DNA of 5,838 nt, taken from positions 1-5,838 of the forward strand of contig SKWJ01000064.1 of assembly GCA_007128995.1 (NCBI GenBank), in the 5' to 3' direction. Source of the DNA: Paracoccaceae bacterium (GTDB taxonomy: Bacteria; Pseudomonadota; Alphaproteobacteria; Rhodobacterales; Rhodobacteraceae). The notes under the pieces are model-generated. The model saw nothing but the letters and a program-made list of their open reading frames with translations, was not told the origin of the DNA and did no database searches. Made by a program: the position numbers and the translations under genes. Below are positions 1-5,636 of the stretch, in pieces (positions within the stretch are counted from its first letter, which is position 1; the number at the start of each line of letters is the position of its first letter).

Positions 1-189
1 CGCATCCACGACCTGCGCCACACCTTCGCGTCGACGGCCGTCGCTTCGGGTCAGGGCCTGCCGATGATCGGCAAGCTCCTCGGCCACACGCAGGTCCAGA
101 CAACGGCGCGGTACGCTCATCTCGCCGCCGAACCAGTGCGGATGGCGGCGGATGCGGTGGCACAGGACTTACGCAAGGCATTAGGATAA
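1..189 (+). CDS. Tyrosine recombinase / phage-type integrase, C-terminal fragment (5' end outside window)
   Basis: This is the last 62 codons of a site-specific DNA recombinase, which breaks and rejoins DNA through a covalent 3'-phosphotyrosine. The visible part contains box II of the family: HDLRHTFAS gives the His-x-x-Arg pair (residues 3-6 of the fragment). It also has LLGHTQVQTTARYAHL with the third-box His (29) and the nucleophile Tyr38 (bases 112-114). The tail after the Tyr is short and Ala-rich and ends at TAA 187-189. The frame is open to the left edge, so the start and the DNA-binding N-terminal domain are not visible. It converges on the secretin-lipoprotein genes across a 130-base gap. 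The tail resembles integrases of prophages and genomic islands in Alphaproteobacteria more than XerC/XerD, but the subtype cannot be fixed from 62 residues. No tRNA gene or att core is recognisable beside it. Confidence 0.95.
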   Translation, partial: RIHDLRHTFASTAVASGQGLPMIGKLLGHTQVQTTARYAHLAAEPVRMAADAVAQDLRKALG

Positions 190-209
190 TTCACACCCTA
201 AACGGCCCG

Positions 210-229
210 GATCCGGACGCCTTCGGATC
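210..229. other. Short inverted repeat between convergent genes
   Basis: GATCCG (210-215) and CGGATC (224-229) form a perfect 6-bp stem with an 8-base loop, 20 bases after the integrase stop. Neither strand has a T tract directly after it, so it is not a canonical intrinsic terminator. GGATCCG occurs again at 246-252. It could help end convergent transcription or be incidental. The whole 190-319 gap holds no tRNA, no recognisable att core and no gene. Confidence 0.3.
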
Positions 230-303
230 AGCCCATCAGGAAAATGGATCCGTCAAGCTCGAGAAAAAAGCTGCATTATTGAAAACAGGAGACCCTCGCT
301 ACG

Positions 304-317
304 GCAAACGAATTTGC
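304..317 (-). terminator. Small TTCG-loop hairpin just after the last gene of the operon
   Basis: On the minus strand, GCAAA-TTCG-TTTGC folds into a 5-bp stem closed by a TTCG (UUCG in RNA) tetraloop, starting two bases after the lipoprotein stop codon. UUCG loops are unusually stable, and 3'-end hairpins often carry them. There is no T tract directly behind it; the nearest are a TTTT about 20 bases and a T6 about 40 bases downstream. It may be a 3'-end stabiliser or weak terminator. Confidence 0.3.
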
Positions 318-319
318 AG

Positions 320-679
320 TCAAAGCTCAACAACGAAGGTGCCAGTATCGCTGCTGGTTACATACAATGCGCTCTGCCAGATTGAGAAGAGCGCCACAAG
401 TTCGCCCTGTCTCCGCGCCTGTGCGCCACCGCCCTGCGTTAGCGAGCGCCTGATCGACGGCCCCATCTCCAGAATCTCTTGTGGAGAAAACCCAACCCGG
501 AGCATCGCACCAGCGAGTGCATCTGCGGACACGTCTCCCGGCTCTCCTACTGATACGGGCGATACAGGCACGCTGGCGCGGCGCACATTGGAGTCTGCGG
601 CGCATGCCGCCAAGAAAGGGGCAATGACCAAGGCCAAGGCAACGCGCGAGATCGACATCGGCTTTGCGGAGCTTTTCAT
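320..679 (-). CDS. Small outer-membrane lipoprotein next to secretin; candidate pilotin
   Basis: This encodes a 119-aa lipoprotein. The N terminus has a short charged stretch, a hydrophobic core SRVALALVIAPF and the lipobox LAAC, so Cys26 should be lipidated by signal peptidase II. Ala at +2, not Asp, favours transfer to the outer membrane. The mature part is about 94 residues: a Ser/Pro/Val-rich linker (about 30-50), then probable helices around 51-80 (SADALAGAMLR, SPQEILEMGPSIRRSL), a QGGG turn and a C-terminal segment ending in FVVEL. I do not recognise a named family. The start (ATG 677-679) lies 10 bases after the secretin stop, so the two are probably co-translated; no strong Shine-Dalgarno site is present. 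ATG at 656-658 is an alternative start that still leaves a proper signal peptide. The reading frame stays open upstream to 817, but that part lies inside the secretin gene. Its position beside a secretin suggests a pilotin that guides secretin to the outer membrane; this is inference from context. Confidence 0.8.
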   Translation of the reverse strand: MKSSAKPMSISRVALALVIAPFLAACAADSNVRRASVPVSPVSVGEPGDVSADALAGAMLRVGFSPQEILEMGPSIRRSLTQGGGAQARRQGELVALFSIWQSALYVTSSDTGTFVVEL

Positions 680-689
680 GTGTTTCGAA

Positions 690-2402
690 TTAATCAACGG
701 AGCGCCCGATCCTGTACAGTGCGGCTTCCAATTCTTCACGATACTGTTCATCGGAGACGTTCCTGATCGGGTTTCGAGGAGTTTCCCCCGTCCGTCTCGC
801 GCGCCCATCTTCATCAACCAGTGTCGCCGTTACAAATATTGCGACCTGACGCGCCTGATGATTAAGGTCGTCACGACCAAACGCTGAACCTAGGAGCGGC
901 AACCGGCGCAAAACGGGCGTACCACGATTTCTTAACTGCGACCTAGTGTCGGCAAGGCCGGCGACCGCAGCTGTGCCGCCATTTTCGATCCTCACGGTGC
1001 TGCTGGCTGTCCTCCGGCTAACAACGGGCAAATTGTTATCACCTCGCCCGACGACATCGGAAACTTCCAACTCCATGGTCAGCGCAATGTGCCCTGAAGA
1101 AGCCACCCGAGGGGTGATGTTCAGGATCGTACCAGTTTCGATTTGCTCAAGTTGCGCGCGCACCACACCTGTAGTATCTGATGCGATCTCGAAGAACTCT
1201 TCAGTTGTCACACGGATTTCAGCTGGAAGACCGTCCTGGGCCAGAACCTGCGGACTTGAAACAATGGTCGCCTGGTTATTCGCCGAGAGGAAATTCAATG
1301 ACATGGATAGTGCATTGGTGAACTGCCGGCTTGGGGAATAACCAATCCGAAGCTCCCAGGGCACGCCGCTCACGGCGTCACTTGCAAACGCGCCCACCTC
1401 GATTGTCGGCCAGCGGAAGTCGGTACCGAAATCAAGAAGATCGGTCCGCTCCAGCACAACGACCCGAGCTTCAAGCATCACATGCCGACGTGGCCTGTCC
1501 AGCGACCTAATATCCCGGACTATTCCATCGACAATGTGCCGCGGCGCGCTGACGGCGAGCATGTTTGAACTCTCATCGGCTCGAACGAAAGCCTGGTGAG
1601 CATCCGAGAGCAAGGCGAGAATACCGGCAGCATCGCCGTGTGAAAGATCGACCCGATGGGTTGGATAGACGTCAGGCGTTTCTGTGGAGGTCGGACCAGT
1701 AGGTCGATCAAGGCGTCTGAGTAGGGACGTTATCTCGCTGCGTTGATCCAGCGGGGCGGTTACAACCGCAGCGTTTCTGGTTGGATCGACGCGAACAAAA
1801 CGCTGCATCTGCTCTGGCAGGAGCAATCGCGCGACCTCTGCCTGGACAAATTCAAGCGCCACGAAGGTCGTGATTGACTCCTCTTCCTGGTCAAGCACCT
1901 CGATATCCATAAGGATACGATTCATCATCTCCTGAGGCGCCGTCACAACCAGCCTTCCCGAGTCTTCGTCAATCCTGACGAATCTTTGCAGAGGCTCAGG
2001 CAGCAGCCCTCTCGCTGCGCTCGGTCTAAGATTGCGCAGTTCGACGCGACGCGTCACCGAGATGTCCGTAAAGAAGTCCGCCGACGCATCCGGGTTGAAG
2101 ACCAGAATGTAATTGGGGCGGCGTATGTAGCGGTAACCCGTGCCCGCAAGCAGCAATTCAAGCGCTTGAGCGACAGGCGCGTCTTCAAGGGTGACGGAAA
2201 CGATCCCTTGGACGCTGGGATCAGCAATTATGTTGATGCCGAGTTGTGCCGCCACATCTTCGAGCGCCTGCCTCAGGTCAGTCTGAAAAAAAACGTTGTC
2301 GACGACCTGATCTGTTTGAGAAACCGCGGGGGAAACAGGCACAACTAAAACGAAAAAAACTGCGGCCGAAGAGGACAGTAATTTCTTCAGCATCGACTGC
2401 AC
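690..2402 (-). CDS. Secretin (outer-membrane channel of the GspD/PilQ superfamily)
   Basis: This encodes a 570-aa secretin, which forms a multimeric gated pore in the outer membrane. Residues 1-28 are a Sec signal peptide. Residues 36-105 match the STN/N0 domain (TDLRQALEDVAAQLGINI, then YILVF). Three N1/NolW-like modules follow at about 112-172, 177-234 and 246-304, each with FVRxD, then V(T/S)AP 14 residues on, then an LD ending. The beta domain spans about 305-530: VMLEARVVVLER; NNQATIVSSPQVLAQDG; GTILNITPRV; ENGGTAAVAGL; and the family signature TPVLRRLPLLGSAFG (495-509) before QVAIFVTATLV. After it comes a Pro/Arg linker and a probable C-terminal helix (549-570), where pilotin-binding S domains sit in some secretins. 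The start is chosen as GTG 2400-2402 because GAGG (2409-2412) lies 6 bases before it; ATG 2391-2393 or GTG 2412-2414 are possible. A 5-bp hairpin (2418-2437) precedes the ribosome site. At 570 aa it is shorter than typical GspD. No ATPase or platform gene is in view, so the system type is open. Confidence 0.96.
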   Translation of the reverse strand: MQSMLKKLLSSSAAVFFVLVVPVSPAVSQTDQVVDNVFFQTDLRQALEDVAAQLGINIIADPSVQGIVSVTLEDAPVAQALELLLAGTGYRYIRRPNYILVFNPDASADFFTDISVTRRVELRNLRPSAARGLLPEPLQRFVRIDEDSGRLVVTAPQEMMNRILMDIEVLDQEEESITTFVALEFVQAEVARLLLPEQMQRFVRVDPTRNAAVVTAPLDQRSEITSLLRRLDRPTGPTSTETPDVYPTHRVDLSHGDAAGILALLSDAHQAFVRADESSNMLAVSAPRHIVDGIVRDIRSLDRPRRHVMLEARVVVLERTDLLDFGTDFRWPTIEVGAFASDAVSGVPWELRIGYSPSRQFTNALSMSLNFLSANNQATIVSSPQVLAQDGLPAEIRVTTEEFFEIASDTTGVVRAQLEQIETGTILNITPRVASSGHIALTMELEVSDVVGRGDNNLPVVSRRTASSTVRIENGGTAAVAGLADTRSQLRNRGTPVLRRLPLLGSAFGRDDLNHQARQVAIFVTATLVDEDGRARRTGETPRNPIRNVSDEQYREELEAALYRIGRSVD

Positions 2403-2406
2403 TTTA

Positions 2407-2412
2407 CACCTC
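2407..2412 (-). promoter_or_regulatory. Ribosome binding site deciding the secretin start
   Basis: GAGGTG on the minus strand, with GAGG six bases before GTG 2402. The same site is 13 or more bases from ATG 2393, which is too far to be ideal, so the GTG is preferred. Confidence 0.5.
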
Positions 2413-2442
2413 ACAATGGCGACACGCAGTCATCGCCAGCCC

Positions 2443-3078
2443 CTAAAGCTCAGCGGACACTGCGACAATTATTTCCCCATGAAACCGCCCAGATCCCGTA
2501 CCCAAAACGGCCCTATCACCTACGATTCGCAAGCTACCATGTTCCGGCGATTGTGCAACATTTGTCATGGAAACGACCCCTGATGTTGCAAAACGGCCAC
2601 TGCTCATGGCGCTCACAGACTCCAGATATGCATCTGACGGTCTGTTTCCAAAAACAAGCTCCATCGAGTATGCAAGGAGCGATCCCGCGCCGTAAGGGCT
2701 GGCGGCTCTTGCCACGCCGAACTCACGCTCGTTAGCCCATGTCGTCTCGCCTGGAAGCGCCTCAACCACCGCAGTGGCGTTTCCGCGAACTATGAACGGG
2801 ATTTCGGCCATGGGAACTTCCATACTTGACTCGTCGGGGGGGTGCCGCTGTTGTGCAGCTTGGAAGTCACCATCCGGCAGTGCTTCCGGAACCCGTAGCT
2901 CGAAGGCCTGTCCTTCTGGAAACACGATTTCGGCGATTGGCCCCACCGTGATGCCGATGGTGACGACCGCTCGGTCAGTTGGTTGCATCGTCCTGCTCGA
3001 CTGAGCCTGCGCCGCCTGTGCCATGACTGAGACTGCAAGACAGGCGATCACGCCGCTGAAAACACGAAAGCCCCACAT
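2443..3078 (-). CDS. Secreted beta-rich subunit-like protein (DUF4402-like pattern)
   Basis: This encodes a 211-aa exported protein. Residues 1-26 form a Sec signal peptide (MWGFR, hydrophobic VFSGVIACLAVSVM, cleavage near AQA/QS). The mature part opens with alternating hydrophobics in VTIGITVGPIAEIVFPEG (39-56), has further strand-like stretches (AEIPFIVRG, LLAYSMELVFG) and ends with GRFHGEIIVAVSAEL. That order, with an opening beta strand, a central variable region and a final G-x-(F/Y)-x-G-x-(I/V) strand, resembles DUF4402 and pilin-like beta sandwiches, but I have not confirmed membership. The mature protein has no Cys. The opening motif is shared with the subunit at 4973-5626 (VEIKVIVEPIAIL), which links them as relatives. 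ATG 3076-3078 is chosen because AAGGGA lies 8 bases upstream and the signal peptide begins there; the frame is open to ATG 3114, which lacks a ribosome site and would spoil the signal peptide. Likely role: structural or tip subunit exported through the neighbouring machinery (inference). Confidence 0.85.
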   Translation of the reverse strand: MWGFRVFSGVIACLAVSVMAQAAQAQSSRTMQPTDRAVVTIGITVGPIAEIVFPEGQAFELRVPEALPDGDFQAAQQRHPPDESSMEVPMAEIPFIVRGNATAVVEALPGETTWANEREFGVARAASPYGAGSLLAYSMELVFGNRPSDAYLESVSAMSSGRFATSGVVSMTNVAQSPEHGSLRIVGDRAVLGTGSGRFHGEIIVAVSAEL

Positions 3079-3086
3079 CTCTTCGA

Positions 3087-3092
3087 TCCCTT
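3087..3092 (-). promoter_or_regulatory. Ribosome binding site fixing the start of the 211-aa subunit gene
   Basis: AAGGGA on the minus strand with 8 bases to ATG 3078. The upstream in-frame ATG at 3114 has no such site, so the shorter product is preferred. Confidence 0.6.
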
Positions 3093-3148
3093 CGTTGCAA
3101 GTTGCATGCTTCATTCGAAGTGCATGAAACGACGAGAATGGAGCGAAG

Positions 3149-3171
3149 AATTAGCCGCATTGCGGCGAATT
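3149..3171. promoter_or_regulatory. Imperfect dyad, possible operator or leader hairpin
   Basis: AATT-A-GCCGC-ATT-GCGGC-G-AATT: two arms of 5 bp plus 4 bp, interrupted by one A/G mismatch, around a 3-base centre. It lies 70-93 bases upstream of the 211-aa gene and just past the T tract of the terminator-like hairpin. This is where an operator or 5'-leader structure for the downstream three genes could be. I see no convincing -35/-10 pair beside it. Confidence 0.35.
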
Positions 3172-3182
3172 GGTGACGAGAG

Positions 3183-3214
3183 AAAAAAATTGGGCCGCTC
3201 GTCTGCCGCGAGCG
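3183..3214 (-). terminator. Terminator-like hairpin after the Ig-like gene
   Basis: On the minus strand CGCTCG (3214-3209) pairs with CGAGCG (3201-3196) around a 7-base loop. Six bases later there is a run of seven T (3189-3183). It begins about 15 bases after the stop of the 553-aa gene. The 6-base offset between stem and T run makes it imperfect, so it may terminate fully or only partly, lowering expression of the subunit-secretin-lipoprotein genes relative to those upstream. The rest of the 3079-3229 gap contains the dyad above and the ribosome site. Confidence 0.55.
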
Positions 3215-3229
3215 CCGCTGGATTCGCGT

Positions 3230-4891
3230 TTACTCAGACAGTAGCAGTTCGGTGCTCTCGCCATCTTCGGCGAGTTGCACCACTACATCGGCTTGGCGAG
3301 TAACTGTCTCAGCATCACCGAGCCGAGCCTGTACACGAAGGAAGTAATCGCCGGGTTCGATGTCATCGACTGAGATCTCTCCCGAGAAGTCCCTTGTTCC
3401 CAAGGGCAGCAAGCGGCCGCCTCTGCCTTCCAGACGCGCAGTTCTGACGACATTGCCGGCGCTGGAAATCAACTCGGCACTGAAATCCGTGGAGACGTCG
3501 ACTGTACCGTTATTCACGAGCCTTCCCTGCACGATATAGCTTGATGGCTCGTCGCCAAGAGATACCCCGAACCTGTCTATCACGCCGGCGACTGTGCTCT
3601 CGGCGTCTTGAAGCGATATTCTCAGGCTTGACTGGGTCTCGCCTGCCGACTGGCCGTCTTCGTAGGTTCCCGACAGAACAACGTTGGCGAAATAATGGGG
3701 AAATCTGATCCCCTCGCGGGGAAGACGGCTGACGATCCGAACATTGCGCCTCTGGCCAGGACGAAGCTGGAACGAAGCGGGCGTCGCCTGCAACCATTCT
3801 GCGGCGGACAGCTCTTCGCCCATCACGTCGCCCATCGCGACCCCTTCAAGCTCGGCAGGAATCTGAATGGCGATCGAAACAGTGAGTGGCAAATCGCCCG
3901 GATTCTCGACCTCGACGGTGGCCGCGCGAGTCGCGCCCGCGACACCGTTGATCTGTAGCCTCTCCGGCGACAACAGGAGTTCGGTGTCAAAGGCAACCGC
4001 CGCCGCGTCCGGATCGCCTTCGAACTCAAGGATGTATTCGGCACGGGGCAATTGACGCCCATCGACGGACAGGTTGCCCAGAAGGCGATACTCACCCGGC
4101 GGCAGGTTGCGGTCCAGGGTACGAACGAGCTCCAGTGTCAGACCGGGCAAGATACGGCGATCCGGCAAGGCCACGCGGCTGACCGTGCGCCAGTTCTCCC
4201 CGCTGCGACGTTCGATCACGATCTCGCCGTTCAGGCTGGAGTAGGTCCGACCCGCATTGATGATTTCCATCGCGACGCGGGTTGCCGGATCGCGCACCTG
4301 CTCGGCATCATCATCGCGCCCGTCGTCAAATGACATGCTCAGTTCGCCGATGCGGATGTCCTGCTGGACCGGGCGCCCCGCTATTTCGGTCAGCAGCGGG
4401 ATCAGAAAGCCGAATCGAATCGCGAAGAATGCCTCCTGCGTCTCACCCGTGCCTTCAGGGGTCGGCGGTGCATCTGTCGTGATGCGGATCGCCGACGCAT
4501 AGGCGCCGCGCGCATCCGGTGGAATGGTCATCAGGATCGGGATCTCTGCCGTCGTGCCCGCCTCGACCTGGATGCGCTCACTTGGCAACTGAACCCAGTC
4601 GCGGCTCGAGGAAAGCAGCTCTTCGGGCGACATGCGCGCGCGTATTTCTTCGGTGACGATGCGCAGCGTACCGTCACGGTCCTGGGTCAGGTCGACGACT
4701 TCAAGGTTCAGCGGCTCATCACGCGCTGCGTGACGATTCTGCACGGTCAGCACCACCCGTGCAACGCGGTTGGGTGGAACATCCGCCTCGACACGCATCG
4801 GGCGGACCGACAGATTCTGCTGCGCCACAGCGACATCCGGCAAAAGCAGGAGAAAGACCAGAGCAACAAAGGAAAAAAATGTCAGCTTCAA
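3230..4891 (-). CDS. Secreted four-domain Ig-like protein, possible periplasmic chaperone
   Basis: This encodes a 553-aa exported protein. Residues 1-23 are a Sec signal peptide (MKLTFFSFVALVF, LLLLP, cleavage at AVA/QQ). There are no later membrane segments, so it should be periplasmic or released. It looks like four beta-sandwich domains built from one duplicated pair: domain 1 about 27-155, domain 2 about 165-290, domain 3 about 303-428, domain 4 about 445-545. Domains 1 and 3 share WVQ/WLQ (99, 366) followed 50-51 residues later by GETQ. Domains 2 and 4 share NAG/NNG and, exactly 52 residues on, PGEY/PGDY. Domain 1 (LSVRPMRVEADVPPNRVARV, LTVQN) resembles PapD-like chaperone N domains and DUF916/NEW3-type Ig domains; the family is not settled. 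At this length it is far larger than a PapD chaperone (about 230 aa). The start is TTG 4889-4891, behind GAGGAG with 6-base spacing and directly at the signal peptide; the frame is open to ATG 4963 but without a ribosome site. It sits between subunit genes, which suggests it stabilises or assembles them (inference). Confidence 0.88.
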   Translation of the reverse strand: MKLTFFSFVALVFLLLLPDVAVAQQNLSVRPMRVEADVPPNRVARVVLTVQNRHAARDEPLNLEVVDLTQDRDGTLRIVTEEIRARMSPEELLSSSRDWVQLPSERIQVEAGTTAEIPILMTIPPDARGAYASAIRITTDAPPTPEGTGETQEAFFAIRFGFLIPLLTEIAGRPVQQDIRIGELSMSFDDGRDDDAEQVRDPATRVAMEIINAGRTYSSLNGEIVIERRSGENWRTVSRVALPDRRILPGLTLELVRTLDRNLPPGEYRLLGNLSVDGRQLPRAEYILEFEGDPDAAAVAFDTELLLSPERLQINGVAGATRAATVEVENPGDLPLTVSIAIQIPAELEGVAMGDVMGEELSAAEWLQATPASFQLRPGQRRNVRIVSRLPREGIRFPHYFANVVLSGTYEDGQSAGETQSSLRISLQDAESTVAGVIDRFGVSLGDEPSSYIVQGRLVNNGTVDVSTDFSAELISSAGNVVRTARLEGRGGRLLPLGTRDFSGEISVDDIEPGDYFLRVQARLGDAETVTRQADVVVQLAEDGESTELLLSE

Positions 4892-4897
4892 TGTAGT

Positions 4898-4903
4898 CTC
4901 CTC
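4898..4903 (-). promoter_or_regulatory. Strong ribosome binding site in front of a TTG start
   Basis: GAGGAG on the minus strand, spaced 6 bases (ACTACA) from TTG 4891. It decides the start of the 553-aa protein against the upstream in-frame ATG at 4963. A CTCC 10 bases upstream could pair with GGAG, but the 4-bp stem is weak. Confidence 0.75.
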
Positions 4904-4972
4904 AGATATTCGGAGCCTAACGAAACCACCGCCGGCTCGCCCCCTCGTCAGCGGGTATCGCATGGCGGGGTC

Positions 4973-5626
4973 TCAGGGCACAAGGGTTCCGGTGATCGGG
5001 ATGACATAGGTGTCGGGCGCAATGAATTCGGGCTCGGTCGCAAGCGTCGTGGCCCAGTCGGTTTCGACCCCGATGCCCAGATCATGAATACCGTTGCAGA
5101 ATTGGTCATCAATGCCATCGGGGCCGAACACCAGCAACTCGTCATCCTGACCGCCATGCGTGAAGCCGGGCTGGTGCAGCAGCCCGTCGGTGCGATCCAC
5201 CCAGAACACGCGCGGCCAGACGCCCAGCGTGCGCCCGGTCACTTCACCGATCGCGGTACCCAGATGCGTGCCCGGTGCAGTGTTGCGAAAGCCGCTTGCG
5301 CGCGGAAACTCCATGATCACGAACTGCAGGCAGAAATTGGTGAGCAGGCGCATCTGCGCCAGGCTGCCGACGGTGATGTTGTCGATGTCACCCTCGGAGG
5401 AGGGCAGGCCCATGAAGGTGAAGCTGGTATCGTCGATCCGCATCTCGCCTTCGGATTCGATCACCTGCAGGATCGCAATGGGCTCGACGATCACCTTGAT
5501 CTCGACATTGCCGGTTAGCGGCAACCCCTGTGCCATTGCCGCCCCCGCCGACAGGGTGAGGGCGCTGAGCATCGGTGCAGCGATGCGGCGGAAGCACAAC
5601 GTCATCGGGGGCGCGTCGATTCTCAT
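4973..5626 (-). CDS. Secreted subunit-like protein, paralogue of the upstream gene
   Basis: This encodes a 217-aa exported protein of no family I can name with certainty. The signal peptide runs to about residue 32 (RRIAAPMLSALTLSAGAAMA, cleavage before QG). The mature part begins with a strand-like VEIKVIVEPIAILQV (41-55), has two Cys (99 and 177) that could form a disulfide, an acidic Gly-rich loop (GQDDELLVFGPDGIDD, 159-174), and ends with EPEFIAPDTYVIPITGTLVP. The C-terminal 40 residues are about half identical to the partial protein at 5637-5838, so the two are tandem paralogues. The opening motif is also found in the 211-aa protein. The start ATG 5624-5626 follows the previous stop by 10 bases; GGAG is only 2 bases before it, so ATG 5603-5605 is a possible alternative that still gives a good 25-residue signal peptide. 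There is no type IV prepilin signal or sortase motif. The likely role is a secreted structural or cargo subunit (inference from export signal, repetition and neighbours). Confidence 0.88.
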   Translation of the reverse strand: MRIDAPPMTLCFRRIAAPMLSALTLSAGAAMAQGLPLTGNVEIKVIVEPIAILQVIESEGEMRIDDTSFTFMGLPSSEGDIDNITVGSLAQMRLLTNFCLQFVIMEFPRASGFRNTAPGTHLGTAIGEVTGRTLGVWPRVFWVDRTDGLLHQPGFTHGGQDDELLVFGPDGIDDQFCNGIHDLGIGVETDWATTLATEPEFIAPDTYVIPITGTLVP

Positions 5627-5636
5627 GGCTCCACGA

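Noticed and set aside
190..319. tRNA gene or att core next to the integrase
   Set aside because: I searched the gap by eye for a cloverleaf, a T-loop sequence and a direct repeat and found only short GGATCCG copies and weak hairpins.
680..817. Upstream extension of the lipoprotein frame to ATG 817
   Set aside because: It overlaps the secretin end and would bury the lipobox signal peptide 46 residues inside the protein; the internal start at 679 gives a proper lipoprotein.
279..887. 202-aa open frame on the plus strand
   Set aside because: It is antisense to the lipoprotein and the end of the secretin, has no ribosome site and no recognisable domain, and its composition is that of a shadow frame.
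946..1341. 131-aa open frame on the plus strand
   Set aside because: Antisense to the secretin beta domain, which is clearly the real coding frame.
3079..3148. Sigma-70 promoter before the 211-aa gene
   Set aside because: Some AT-rich patches exist but no -35/-10 pair with sensible spacing; CATGC/GCATG arms here look like chance.
4892..4963. Longer N terminus for the Ig-like protein from ATG 4963
   Set aside because: No ribosome site there, and the added residues are Arg/Gly-rich ahead of a clear signal peptide that begins at the TTG.
4730..5518. 262-aa open frame on the plus strand
   Set aside because: It spans antisense to two well-supported signal-peptide genes and their gap; His/Gln/Asp-rich low-complexity content is typical of a reverse frame in GC-rich DNA.
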